DNA from: Bacteroidota bacterium
GTDB taxonomy: Bacteria > Bacteroidota > Bacteroidia > Chitinophagales > Chitinophagaceae
NCBI GenBank assembly: GCA_018268135.1
Contig: JAFDXD010000089.1
Span: forward strand, 1 to 58,697
DNA: 58,697 nucleotides
Direction of reading: 5' to 3'
The notes under the pieces were generated by a model. That model did not search any database. It saw only the letters and a program-made list of their open reading frames with translations, and was not told the DNA's origin. Positions within the stretch are counted from its first letter, which is position 1, and each line of letters begins with the position of its first letter. A program made the translations under genes and the position numbers. Below are positions 35,172-44,229 of this stretch, piece by piece.

Positions 35172-35659
35172 GCGTTTTGTTTGTCTTGGTTAGGTAGACT
35201 TACCTCTATAAGCGTTTATTTAATGGTTTTATTATAAATAGGTTTCTATATACCGTAAAAATAATTGATTTCTTTAAATCAGCAATAAAATTATAATTTC
35301 TTGTTAAAATATTTTAAAAACAGGCTTCAAATATATAGCATTTAATTTTGAGCCTCCAAAAAATATTTTCTTTTTTTGATACTTTTTCTAAAACTGTACC
35401 AGATTTAACTCCCTAACGATATTTGAATAAAAAAATTATGTCTTCCTTTCAGTTTTTACTAAAAATTATGAGCTTCTTTATAAAAAAGCATTAGGAGGTA
35501 ACTTCTTTAAATTTATTTGAAAATTATATATTATTTTTTTTCAACTGTTACTATCAAAATCTTAACCAAATATTTTTCATTTAATGTACTATATTCGCAA
35601 CTGTATAACCTCCTATACAATATTAAAGAAAACCTTTCGTTAAATAATTTGCAAAACGA
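35172..35659. other. Intergenic region between divergent porV and gldJ
   Basis: This 488-base, very AT-rich gap holds a weak gldJ -7 box (TATATTCG at 35590-35597). No RNA fold, ORF or repeat of note was seen. Confidence 0.5.
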
Positions 35660-37231
35660 ATGCACATGCAAAAATTAATTTCAGGTAAAAATCTGATGCT
35701 GATAGCCGTCGCTGCTATCTCCCTAAGCGCTTGTAAAAATGGCGGCTTATTTGGTAAGAAAAAAGGAAAGTCTGATGTTACAGGCTGGAATTATGATGAC
35801 AAAAACATGGGTAACTTTCATGTTGCCAAAGTAAAATACCCAAAAGCCGGTCCGGGTCTTGTATTTGTACAGGGCGGGTCTTTTTTGATGGGTGCTAAAG
35901 ATGAGGATGTAATGGGCGACTGGAATAATATACCCAGGCGTGTAACAGTACCTTCTTTCTTTATTGATGAAACAGAAGTAGCCAATGTTCACTACCGTGA
36001 ATATCTCTATTGGCTTGAAAATACATTTAGCGGTGATACCTCTATTATATACAAAGCGCTTCCGGATACTCTTGTATGGAGAGAAGAGCTTGCTTATAAT
36101 GAGCCTTATGTAGAATATTATTTCCGCTACCCATCTTATAATTATTACCCTGTGGTAGGTGTAAGCTGGCAACAGGCACATGATTTTTGTACCTGGAGAA
36201 CCGACCGTGTAAATGAGCTTAAACTTATTAAAGCAGGTTATTTGAAAAAAGACGCTGCTAAAAGAGAGATGAAAGGCGCTGGAGCAGAAGGTTCTTTTAA
36301 TACAGAAGCATACCTGATGAACCCCGATTTAATTCAGGGCAGAAGCAAACCCAAAAAATCAGATATTAAAGATGTAAATGGCAGACCCCGTGCAAACGTA
36401 AGAATGGAAGACGGTATTTTAAATATGGGATACCGCCTGCCTACCGAAGCTGAGTGGGAATATGCCGCTTATGGATTACTTGACCAAAACCCATCTCCCA
36501 GAAAAAAAGAAAGTAAAAGTGGTGAAGAGTTAATCTCTAACCAACAAATATACTCATGGAGCAAAAACCCCAATGGCCTTAGAGATAACCGCAGGGGAAG
36601 TTGGCAAGGAAAATTTCTTGCAAACTTTAAACGTGGTGGTGGTGATAACATGGGTATCGCAGGTGGCTTAAACGACCGTGCTGCAATACCAGGAAATGTA
36701 AAATCATTTTATCCAAATGCATTTGGCTTATATAATATGAGTGGTAACGTAAGTGAGTGGGTAGCTGATGTGTACAGACCATTAACTCCCGAAGATGAGC
36801 AGGATTTTAACCCTTATCGTGGTAATAAATTTCAGAAATATTACAAAAACAGCAGTGGCGAATATGAAAGAGACAGTATGGGGCATTTAAAGAAAACAGA
36901 TATTTCGGATGAAGAAATTAAAAACCGTAGCAACTATCAGCACAATAATGTAATAGATTATTTAGATGGCGACTCTGCAAGTGGTGTTTATTATGGCTAT
37001 GGCGTAAGTTCATTAATCAATGATAAATCCAGGGTAATCAAAGGCGGTAGTTGGAATGACAGAGCATATTGGCTTTCTCCCGGTACCCGCAGGTTTATGC
37101 AGGAAGATCAGGGTGCTAGCACCGTTGGTTTCCGCTGTGCACAAACTTACCTAGGCCCTCCGGAAGGCCCCGGCTTTAAAGAAGGAAATATCTTCGGAAA
37201 AAGAAAACAAAATTCCCGTAAAAAGAAATAA
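35660..37231 (+). CDS. gldJ: Gliding-motility / type IX secretion lipoprotein GldJ
   Basis: GldJ is an outer-membrane lipoprotein with an FGE-sulfatase (SUMF1-like) fold needed for gliding and stability of GldK. The 523 residues begin with a lipoprotein signal (LIAVAAISLSAC). Seen: GPGLVFVQGGSFLMGA, DWNNIPRRVTVPSFFIDETE, YLYWLENTF, YPVVGVSWQQAHDFC, GYRLPTEAEWEYAAYG, NMSGNVSEWVADVYRP and VIKGGSWNDRAYWLSPGTRR. DWNNIPRRVTV separates GldJ from GldK. murF follows, as often in Bacteroidota, but after a terminator. Confidence 0.92.
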   Translation: MHMQKLISGKNLMLIAVAAISLSACKNGGLFGKKKGKSDVTGWNYDDKNMGNFHVAKVKYPKAGPGLVFVQGGSFLMGAKDEDVMGDWNNIPRRVTVPSFFIDETEVANVHYREYLYWLENTFSGDTSIIYKALPDTLVWREELAYNEPYVEYYFRYPSYNYYPVVGVSWQQAHDFCTWRTDRVNELKLIKAGYLKKDAAKREMKGAGAEGSFNTEAYLMNPDLIQGRSKPKKSDIKDVNGRPRANVRMEDGILNMGYRLPTEAEWEYAAYGLLDQNPSPRKKESKSGEELISNQQIYSWSKNPNGLRDNRRGSWQGKFLANFKRGGGDNMGIAGGLNDRAAIPGNVKSFYPNAFGLYNMSGNVSEWVADVYRPLTPEDEQDFNPYRGNKFQKYYKNSSGEYERDSMGHLKKTDISDEEIKNRSNYQHNNVIDYLDGDSASGVYYGYGVSSLINDKSRVIKGGSWNDRAYWLSPGTRRFMQEDQGASTVGFRCAQTYLGPPEGPGFKEGNIFGKRKQNSRKKK

Positions 37232-37232
37232 A

Positions 37233-37262
37233 CAAAAAGCCCCTGCAAAATGGGGCTTTTTT
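37233..37262 (+). terminator. Terminator between gldJ and murF
   Basis: AAAAAGCCCC and GGGGCTTTTTT pair across TGCAAAAT. It starts two bases after the gldJ stop, so murF needs its own promoter. Confidence 0.85.
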
Positions 37263-37288
37263 AATGCCCGTTTTTTATTTCATATTCT

Positions 37289-37296
37289 TATTTTTG
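37289..37296 (+). promoter_or_regulatory. Candidate -7 box for a leaderless murF transcript
   Basis: TATTTTTG matches TAnnTTTG and ends four bases before the murF ATG at 37301. It lies between the gldJ terminator and murF, where a promoter is needed. Confidence 0.45.
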
Positions 37297-37300
37297 AAAA

Positions 37301-38578
37301 ATGCAAGTAAATGATATTTATGCACTTTTTTTAGAAAACCCAAGTGTAGAAACCGATACCCGTAAATTAAAGAAAGGAGATATATTTTTTGCTCTAAAAG
37401 GGCCTAATTATAACGGCAACCATTACACGCAACAAGCCTTGCAGGCAGGCGCTTCGTATTGTATTGCAGATGAGCCTTCAGATAATAAAGACGATCGTAT
37501 CATTTTGGTAGAAAACTGCCTAAGCATGTTGCAGCAGTTGGCCAAAAAACACCGGCAGCAGTTTAATATCCCCTTTATTGCTATTACCGGCAGCAATGGA
37601 AAAACTACCACTAAAGAATTATTGCAACAGGTAATTTCAAGCAGTTATAAAAGTTATACCACCCTTGGCAACTTAAATAATCATATCGGGGTCCCACTTA
37701 CCATACTTCGTATAAAACAAGATGCAGAAATAGCTATAATTGAAATGGGCGCTAATCATCAAAAAGAAATTGAAGGGTATTGTGAATATACCATGCCTAC
37801 TCATGGCATTATCACTAATATTGGGAAAGCTCACCTGGAGGGTTTTGGCGGCGAAGAAGGTATTAAAAAAGGAAAAGGAGAACTATTTGAATATTTAAAA
37901 AAGAATGCAGGCACAGCATTCATAAATAATGATTCTGAAACCCTGATAGAGATAAGCAAAGGAATTAAAGAGGTAATTACATACGGTACAATCAATGCAG
38001 ATTATACCGGCATAGTACAAAACGATGAAAGTTATTTACAGGTAAAAATTACAAAAGGTGCCAACCTTCCTCTCATCAAATCTCAGCTCATTGGAAATTA
38101 TAATTTGCCCAATATATTAGCCGCAGTATGCGTAGGCAAATACTTTAATGTACCCGATAATAAAATTAAAGACGCTATAGAAAGTTATACTCCATCAAAC
38201 AGCCGCTCTCAATTAATAAAAAAAGATAGTAACGAAATTATCTTAGATGCATATAATGCCAACCCAAGCAGCATGAAGGCAGCAATTGAAAATTTTGCTA
38301 AAATGAAGGGAGATAAAAAAATATTAATACTGGGTAGTATGATGGAGCTTGGCGCAGACAGTGATAAAGAACATGAAGGCATTATCAGCCTCATAAAAAA
38401 ATACAATTGGGAAGATGTAGTGTTAACTGGTGATGGCTTTAAAGATATCCCCGATGGCTTTTTGCATTTTACTTTTTCTACAGAAGCTGCCAAATGGTTT
38501 AAACAAAAAAGAATTGAAAATACCCTCGTTTTAATTAAAGGCTCCAGAAGTATGCAAATGGAAAAAGTATTAGAATGA
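37301..38578 (+). CDS. murF: UDP-N-acetylmuramoyl-tripeptide--D-alanyl-D-alanine ligase
   Basis: It adds D-Ala-D-Ala to complete the peptidoglycan precursor. The 425 residues show the Mur ligase layout: N-terminal substrate domain ([19 protein letters not shown]), P-loop [60 protein letters not shown] and C-terminal [15 protein letters not shown] and [12 protein letters not shown]. It is slightly shorter than E. coli MurF. The start agrees with the family N-terminus and is directly at the predicted transcription start. Confidence 0.96.
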   Translation: MQVNDIYALFLENPSVETDTRKLKKGDIFFALKGPNYNGNHYTQQALQAGASYCIADEPSDNKDDRIILVENCLSMLQQLAKKHRQQFNIPFIAITGSNGKTTTKELLQQVISSSYKSYTTLGNLNNHIGVPLTILRIKQDAEIAIIEMGANHQKEIEGYCEYTMPTHGIITNIGKAHLEGFGGEEGIKKGKGELFEYLKKNAGTAFINNDSETLIEISKGIKEVITYGTINADYTGIVQNDESYLQVKITKGANLPLIKSQLIGNYNLPNILAAVCVGKYFNVPDNKIKDAIESYTPSNSRSQLIKKDSNEIILDAYNANPSSMKAAIENFAKMKGDKKILILGSMMELGADSDKEHEGIISLIKKYNWEDVVLTGDGFKDIPDGFLHFTFSTEAAKWFKQKRIENTLVLIKGSRSMQMEKVLE

Positions 38579-38605
38579 TTTTTTTACTAATAAAATATAT
38601 CCGCT

Positions 38606-38613
38606 TACATTTG
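38606..38613 (+). promoter_or_regulatory. Candidate -7 box of the tRNA-Ser gene
   Basis: TACATTTG matches TAnnTTTG exactly, 20 bases before the mature 5' end of the tRNA. Confidence 0.5.
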
Positions 38614-38633
38614 CAACCCTGAATATAATTAAT

Positions 38634-38720
38634 GGAGAGTTGTCCGAGTGGTTGAAGGAGCACGCCTGGAAAGTGTGTATACGGGAAACTGTATCAAGAG
38701 TTCGAATCTCTTACTCTCCG
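38634..38720 (+). tRNA. tRNA-Ser (anticodon GGA)
   Basis: The 87-nt class II tRNA has acceptor GGAGAGT/ACTCTCC with G73 and a D arm TCC/GGA. The anticodon stem is CACGC/GTGTG (38661-38665 with 38673-38677), with loop CTGGAAA and anticodon GGA at 38668-38670. A long variable arm (ATAC/GTAT) and T arm AAGAG-TTCGAAT-CTCTT follow. The 3' CCA is not encoded. The gene is intact even though an island is inserted: everything 3' of the anticodon belongs to the left copy of the island's direct repeat. Confidence 0.97.
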
Positions 38721-38757
38721 CAAAATACAGGTTATTATTTACGCAACTTTTTAATAG
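38671..38757 (+). repeat. Island attachment repeat, left (att with tRNA 3' part)
   Basis: These 87 bases match 56169-56255 at 84 positions. The first 57 (38671-38727) are identical, and differences are only at 38728, 38735 and 38747. The repeat starts exactly after the anticodon and covers the variable arm, T arm and acceptor. It also contains the last codons of the Sel1-repeat gene. Confidence 0.95.
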
Positions 38758-40103
38758 AATTCCTTTGTTCTACCAATCCCCATAGTCTTTAGATTTTCAG
38801 CAGCCAATTTATTACCTTTTTCTTTTGCTGCACGAAAATATTTAGCTGCTTTAAAATCATCTCGTTTGACATACAGCCCACGGTTATAGAATACCCCTAA
38901 ATTATTTAGTAAAAATCCATCACTATCCTTGTCTTCATACTTTTTTAAAAGATTAAACACTTTCTCATACTCATCTTTAAGTTGTTTATTAATAACTACT
39001 GCTGAATACAGTGCAGTAAGATTGGGTAAAATTATTTCGTCGTTGGTATTAAACCCTTTTTCTACTACATCTAAAAAAGATGTTTCAGAATAGTCCAGTT
39101 CATTGTAAGCCCATGCTAAATTGTTATATCCCCAATTTTCATTCATTGATATAGCTAATTTGGAATACTTAATAACAGAATCATAATTTTTAAAAGTTAA
39201 ATTATTACCATAAAAAAAAGCAAGTTCGTTTGCAGACCAGCCATCATTTTGGGACCCTTTTTGGTAATAGTATATTGCCGAATCAAAATTCTGGGTAACT
39301 CCTTGGCCTAATTCATACATTTGCCCAATCCTACCACTGGCTCTTCCTATACCTAAATTCGAAGCTATTTTATAGTAAAAGATACCTTTATTATAATCGA
39401 TAGAAGTTCCACGCCCCAAAGAATAGCAATGTCCTAAACCTAAGGCATAATTCTGCTTTACATCATTATAGGTTTCTCCATTTTTGAAATTATCAAATGC
39501 TTTCTGATAATCTTGCGGAACTCCATGCCCATTATAATTTAACCACCCGATATTTGTATAAGCTAATCCAAAGCCCAGAGAAGCACTTAAATTGTAAAAC
39601 TTTAAAGCAGTTTTGTAATCTTTCACATCCTGATAATAAATCCCTAAATTATTTTTAGCCCAGGCTTCCATATTTCCTCCTAAAGCAGCCCTCTCCAAAT
39701 ATTTCCTTGCTATATCGACATTTTTTTCAATTCCCAACCCTATTTGATACATACGGCCTAAATAGAAGCTACAATCATAACTGCCTTTATCGGCACAGTA
39801 TTGAAAGTAAGGAATAGCTTTTGAGTATGGGTTTGTTTTTAAATCAACATTATAATAGCCGGCATAGTATAGGCTGGTGGCATAATAGTAAAGAGTAGAG
39901 TCATCCATTTCGGAAGGGCTTTTGCCCTCAATCAAAGTTTCTAAATGTAAAAAATTTGTTTTAAATGCTTCGTAATCTTTCTTCTCCTTAGCAGTTATTA
40001 TTCTGCTATAGTAATATTTTGCATCAATACTCAACTGACCGAAAGAAGCATAAAATGAGTATTGTAAAATAATCAAAATAATAATATGTTTAGTGTAGGT
40101 CAT
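38751..40103 (-). CDS. Secreted Sel1-like repeat protein
   Basis: The 450-residue protein has a signal peptide (IIILIILQYSFYASFGQ). The rest is a run of helical Sel1/TPR repeats with the A-x-x-x-Y and G-x-G patterns: LGRMYQIGLGIEKNVDIARK, LGIYYQDVKDYKTALKFYNL, IGWLNYNGHGVPQDYQKAF, LGHCYSLGRGTSIDYNKGI and IGQMYELGQGVTQNFDSAIY. Such repeats are protein-binding scaffolds. It is the last gene of the kinase operon (54 bases after the kinase gene), so a periplasmic partner of the kinase's outer domain is a reasonable guess. Its stop lies inside the left att repeat. Confidence 0.88.
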   Translation of the reverse strand: MTYTKHIIILIILQYSFYASFGQLSIDAKYYYSRIITAKEKKDYEAFKTNFLHLETLIEGKSPSEMDDSTLYYYATSLYYAGYYNVDLKTNPYSKAIPYFQYCADKGSYDCSFYLGRMYQIGLGIEKNVDIARKYLERAALGGNMEAWAKNNLGIYYQDVKDYKTALKFYNLSASLGFGLAYTNIGWLNYNGHGVPQDYQKAFDNFKNGETYNDVKQNYALGLGHCYSLGRGTSIDYNKGIFYYKIASNLGIGRASGRIGQMYELGQGVTQNFDSAIYYYQKGSQNDGWSANELAFFYGNNLTFKNYDSVIKYSKLAISMNENWGYNNLAWAYNELDYSETSFLDVVEKGFNTNDEIILPNLTALYSAVVINKQLKDEYEKVFNLLKKYEDKDSDGFLLNNLGVFYNRGLYVKRDDFKAAKYFRAAKEKGNKLAAENLKTMGIGRTKEFY

Positions 40104-40157
40104 AATCAGTTATTTAAAGATTTAGCAATAATGTTATTTTGGCTTATCAGCTTCATG

Positions 40158-42758
40158 CTAATTGCATTTGTTTAATAAATTATTCACCTCACTAGTATTT
40201 TTTATTGATTTAGCTTCTCGTAATCTGTTAAGATATGGAGGTGCACATGGGTCAATTTTATCATAAAGTTCTTTAGCTTTTTCAAGAAATTTGTAATAGC
40301 CAACATCACCACTTCCTTGTACAATAGAATTTGCTTTGGAATATTTTTCTGCTGCAAGTTGATAGAGATTACTTTTAAAGGCATTGTTGGCATCATTTAC
40401 TAAAGATTGAGCTTGAGCCTCCATTCGACTTTTTCTTTCTGATTCAGCCAATTTGCTCTGGTCAATAAATTTACTTCCCCAGTAATCCATTTTTTGTTTC
40501 ACTTGCTCTTTTTCGTTTGCAGCACTTTTGGGGAGGCTACCATATAATCCTTGGTATAAATTAAATAACTCGTCTACAGAGGATGTAGATTCCTTATTTT
40601 TTATTTCATTAAACCTATTTTTAAATTCTGTTTTCCATTTATTATCATTCTTTAACGCATCAGTTTTGGAGATAGTAGATAATGAAGTACCTGTGTCATT
40701 TAATTTGCTTGGCGAAGTGTTTATTATAGAAGTATCTGCCACCATAGCTGGCAATGAATCTGTACTTACTATGATAGGCTGCTCTTTAACTGAATTGCTT
40801 TTTTCTCTGAAATACAGAAAGGCTAATGCCGCAACTATAGCAGCCAAAATGCCTCTGTAAATATATTTTTCCTTATTCCTTTTCGGTATTATTTTTTCTT
40901 GTTCTGATGGGATTAGTATTGTTTCACTTGTTGTGTTTTTTGAGGGTCTAATTACTACAGTAGCCTCTTGTTTTGTCTTTAGTGTCTTTTCAATTGTTAT
41001 TTTAAAAGTATTCAGTTTATTGTGTGGAAGATTTAACCTGTCTATTTTTTGAGAAAGGCTTTTGTAGTCATCTGCAATATTCTGGAGCTTAATATCAAAA
41101 TCCTCGTAATTGTAATTTAGCTTGTTTAATTGAGTATCTATTGTGTTTAACTCATTAGCTGCATTATTATACTGCAATACATTATCTTGATTGAGCAGAT
41201 AAATTATTGCCAAATCCTTTTTTGAAAGTGTCTGTAAGTTTATTGATTGTTTAAGCCCTATGGCTTTATGATAATCTTCATTGTTGAATGCAATAATCAA
41301 TTCAGCCAACGCCTTTGTATGTCTTTCCTGCTCTTTTTCTTGAATAGCCTTTAATAAACTAATAGCCTCAACATGATTTGGGTCTATTGAGAGTATGCTA
41401 TTGAAAGTATTTTTTGCAGCTTCGTAGTGATTATTAGAAATAAACGCTTTCCCTTCTATTAACAACCCATCAATTTCTTTTAGTTTATTTATTTCGGTAA
41501 GTTGCTGTGTGCAGTGGTTAAGATTTGTTTTGACCTCTACATTGTCGGGTTGTATTTCTAATGCTTTTTCAAATTCTCGTATAGCTTTGCTATACTCTTT
41601 GTTGTTTTGCCATTCAACCCCTTTTGAAAAATGGTTTTCAAATTCAATCTTTAATCTATCCTTATTTAGTTCTGTATTAGCAATCTTTTTATAATCGGCT
41701 AATGATTTTGTAGGCAGGTAATTGGTTTCAGTAGTTTCAATTTTATTAACTGCTAACTGAAAGTTTTTTGATGCTATTAGCTTCCCTATTTCGCTTACCT
41801 GTTTTATATATTCTGTTTCTTTTACCAAAGCACCTTCAAACTCTGCTGCAGATTTAAACCTTTCGTGAAACATAGGAGCCAATGACTTAGCCAATACTGC
41901 ATCTAAATAATCGCTTACTCCATTATTATTTACAAATGTAGAGGGAGGTATTAACTTTTCCCTGCCAGTACTTAAAAGGCTACTTAAAGGTGGTTTTTGC
42001 CCTGTTAATAAATGATAAAGGGTAGCACCTGCTGCATAGGTATCAAAAGTTGCATCAAAAGTCTTTAAATTATCAATATCTCCTTGTTCATTCGGAGCAT
42101 AGTACTTTTTCATTCCAATTATTAATTGGCTTGTTCTACCAATTATTTTACCAGTATCGTCATAGCTTTGTGATACTCCAAAGTCAATCAATATTGCTGC
42201 ATCTTTGTCTTTGCTTATTAAAACATTACTTGGCGTAATATCCAAGTGTAATTTTTTTCTATCGTGTATATGTATTAATGCAGATAATACTTGGTTAATA
42301 TATTTAAGTGCTTTAGGCTTTTCTATTTTCCCTGCTTTTATAAGCAACTCTTCCAAATCAGTACTTTCTACATAATCCATTACCATATATGCAGTTCCAT
42401 TCTCCTTAAAAATATCCCTCGTTCTTACAATATTTGGGTGGTTTAGGCTTCGCAATTTTTTTCCTTCATCCAATTGATTTTCTACCAATTTGCTAAACTC
42501 AATACGTTTTTCAGTATTTGAAATATTGACTAATCCAGTTTTTAAATCTCTTTGGCAATAGTCATTATAATAAAGTTCTTTTATTACAACAGTATCAGGT
42601 GCTTTAGCCTCTACATATTCAGGCTTATCACTATAGCCTGTTTGCCTGTAGTAGCCTATTTCTTCTGCTAAATAGGTGATGCCAAAACCACCCTGCCCAA
42701 TTACTTTTTTAATGCGATATTGCTTGTTATTTAATATGGTGTTTGCTGGCAGGTGCAT
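40158..42758 (-). CDS. Transmembrane Ser/Thr protein kinase with TPR segment
   Basis: The 866-residue Hanks-type kinase has glycine loop GQGGFGITY (21-29), a Lys in VVIKEL (K60), catalytic loop HLDITPSNVL (171-180; HLD in place of HRD), DFG at 192-194 and an APNE motif near 221. After residue ~310 come TPR-like helices (FSKGVEWQNNKEYSKAIREF and on) and coiled coil, a transmembrane helix (GILAAIVAALAFLYF, about 635-649) and a ~215-residue outer helical domain ending in a Cys. It should phosphorylate cytoplasmic targets, probably the two FHA proteins' partners, opposed by the PP2C gene in the same operon. Its ATG overlaps the preceding stop (TAATG). Confidence 0.93.
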   Translation of the reverse strand: MHLPANTILNNKQYRIKKVIGQGGFGITYLAEEIGYYRQTGYSDKPEYVEAKAPDTVVIKELYYNDYCQRDLKTGLVNISNTEKRIEFSKLVENQLDEGKKLRSLNHPNIVRTRDIFKENGTAYMVMDYVESTDLEELLIKAGKIEKPKALKYINQVLSALIHIHDRKKLHLDITPSNVLISKDKDAAILIDFGVSQSYDDTGKIIGRTSQLIIGMKKYYAPNEQGDIDNLKTFDATFDTYAAGATLYHLLTGQKPPLSSLLSTGREKLIPPSTFVNNNGVSDYLDAVLAKSLAPMFHERFKSAAEFEGALVKETEYIKQVSEIGKLIASKNFQLAVNKIETTETNYLPTKSLADYKKIANTELNKDRLKIEFENHFSKGVEWQNNKEYSKAIREFEKALEIQPDNVEVKTNLNHCTQQLTEINKLKEIDGLLIEGKAFISNNHYEAAKNTFNSILSIDPNHVEAISLLKAIQEKEQERHTKALAELIIAFNNEDYHKAIGLKQSINLQTLSKKDLAIIYLLNQDNVLQYNNAANELNTIDTQLNKLNYNYEDFDIKLQNIADDYKSLSQKIDRLNLPHNKLNTFKITIEKTLKTKQEATVVIRPSKNTTSETILIPSEQEKIIPKRNKEKYIYRGILAAIVAALAFLYFREKSNSVKEQPIIVSTDSLPAMVADTSIINTSPSKLNDTGTSLSTISKTDALKNDNKWKTEFKNRFNEIKNKESTSSVDELFNLYQGLYGSLPKSAANEKEQVKQKMDYWGSKFIDQSKLAESERKSRMEAQAQSLVNDANNAFKSNLYQLAAEKYSKANSIVQGSGDVGYYKFLEKAKELYDKIDPCAPPYLNRLREAKSIKNTSEVNNLLNKCN

Positions 42759-42964
42759 TAACTTGTTTTTTTATCCTCCTTTTTATCTTCTTTAAAGTTG
42801 TTGATATTTGGGAATGCTTTTTCTATCAATGTTGCAAGCAATCCTTTTGCAGGTTTTGATTTATCTTTATTTCCTTTTAAAAGGCGGAGTATTCCATTAG
42901 CTATTAATAAGCCTACTACAATGACCCCTATTTGCCATACCGGCGGAAGTTCTAATAATATCAT
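42758..42964 (-). CDS. 68-residue single-span membrane protein in the kinase operon
   Basis: One hydrophobic helix (IGVIVVGLLIANGILRLL, about 12-29) precedes a strongly basic then acidic tail (KGNKDKSKPAKG, KEDKKEDKKTS). It is coupled to the kinase by a TAATG overlap, which argues that it is translated and stoichiometrically linked to it. I recognise no family. Confidence 0.72.
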   Translation of the reverse strand: MILLELPPVWQIGVIVVGLLIANGILRLLKGNKDKSKPAKGLLATLIEKAFPNINNFKEDKKEDKKTS

Positions 42965-42995
42965 AAATAATTAAATTTTGGTAGTAAAACTATTA

Positions 42996-43478
42996 CTATG
43001 CGCTTGGCTGTTTGAAACTCCAGCCTTTTTTTATAATTTCAGCGAATAAAGGATGTTTATTCATAAGTTCGGGTTTGTAGGGATATACATTTGAATTTCT
43101 GCATTCCTCCTTATAAATATTTAGCCCAAGTATGTTTCCAAGAATGGTTAATAACATCCCTCCCAAAAGTGGAAACCAAAAGAAGCACCAATAAGAAGCA
43201 TCGTGTAAGAATATTGCAAAACAGGCTGCGGCTATTCCTGCTATTATGCCTGTTATTAAGTATTTAAATGCAATTTTTACCTGTTTTATTTCAGATGCTT
43301 TATGCGTTTCTTTGCATATAGAACAAATAGGAATTTCAAATTCTTTAACTTCATAAGCTACTTGTCTTGTACTCCCCGAGGTGCTTCTTTTTGTTACATG
43401 AAATATTTTTGCATCATACATTTCTGTACCCTCTCTTTTGGAGCAAAATATACATTTGGATGTTGTAATGTCAATCAT
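42996..43478 (-). CDS. Zinc-ribbon membrane protein in the kinase operon
   Basis: I start at the ATG at 43478 (160 residues); the longer frame would begin at TTG. The N-terminus carries CIFCSKREGTE and, 40 residues later, CSICKETHKA, a likely four-Cys zinc ribbon. Two transmembrane helices follow (FKYLITGIIAGIAAACFAIF and FFWFPLLGGMLLTILGNILG), then a basic tail. No known family. It lies between the PP2C phosphatase and the small membrane protein in the same operon. Confidence 0.75.
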   Translation of the reverse strand: MIDITTSKCIFCSKREGTEMYDAKIFHVTKRSTSGSTRQVAYEVKEFEIPICSICKETHKASEIKQVKIAFKYLITGIIAGIAAACFAIFLHDASYWCFFWFPLLGGMLLTILGNILGLNIYKEECRNSNVYPYKPELMNKHPLFAEIIKKGWSFKQPSA

Positions 43479-43512
43479 GTTTTTGGAGTTTAGCAATTAA
43501 TAAAAATCATCG

Positions 43513-44229
43513 TTATTCAATCACTTTAATAAATATTCCTGAATAGTTATCATTTGAATATATTGAGCACATTTTTTCAATGCCTGTACATATATCATTA
43601 AGCGTATTTTTAGATAAAAAATTGGCTTCCATATAAGCATTGTCAATTCCTTCTAAAATCCCATCGCTACATAGTATAAAAAAATCATTAGCCTGTATAT
43701 CTTCTATCACTTTTATATCTGCCTCTGTGTGTTCGCCAGTAGTTTGTATGGCACGGGTTATTACATTTTTTTTAGGATGGTTTTTTGCTTCTTCCTGGCT
43801 AATAAAGCCACTTGCGATATACTCATTTACCAAGCTATGGTCTTGTGTTTGAAAAATAACCTGCCCATCCCTTATATGATAAACCCTGCTATCTCCAATA
43901 TGTGCTATTGTAGCATTGTTGTTGCTTAAACTTAAAAGAGCAAGTGTAGTAGCCATCCCTTCGCTTTCAGGGTTTACTTCGATGAAGTTGGCTAACTCAT
44001 TTTCTGCAAGGCTAACGGCTTTTTTAATTTCAACTTCCCCTGGCGTTTCAATATTCCTGATGAATTCTGAAATTGTTTCACAAGCTAATTTGCTGGCTAC
44101 TTCTCCTTTGTTATTTCCTCCAACGCCATCACAAACTATAAATAAGCCTTGCTCCGGAAAACTTGATACAAAGTCTTCATTATTCTGCCTTTTACCAATT
44201 TGTGATATTTGTTGAATGTTAATTTGCAT
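43513..44229 (-). CDS. PP2C-family Ser/Thr protein phosphatase
   Basis: The 238-residue stand-alone phosphatase has the PPM metal motifs: RQNNEDF (E18, D19), FIVCDGVGG (D34, G35), GMATTLALL, AHIGDSRVYHIRDG, TQDHSLVNEYIASG, ITRAIQ, LCSDGILEG (D189) and NDNYSG (D227, N228). It should remove phosphate from targets of the operon kinase. Its start overlaps the WG-repeat gene's end by 11 bases, so the two are coupled. Confidence 0.95.
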   Translation of the reverse strand: MQINIQQISQIGKRQNNEDFVSSFPEQGLFIVCDGVGGNNKGEVASKLACETISEFIRNIETPGEVEIKKAVSLAENELANFIEVNPESEGMATTLALLSLSNNNATIAHIGDSRVYHIRDGQVIFQTQDHSLVNEYIASGFISQEEAKNHPKKNVITRAIQTTGEHTEADIKVIEDIQANDFFILCSDGILEGIDNAYMEANFLSKNTLNDICTGIEKMCSIYSNDNYSGIFIKVIE

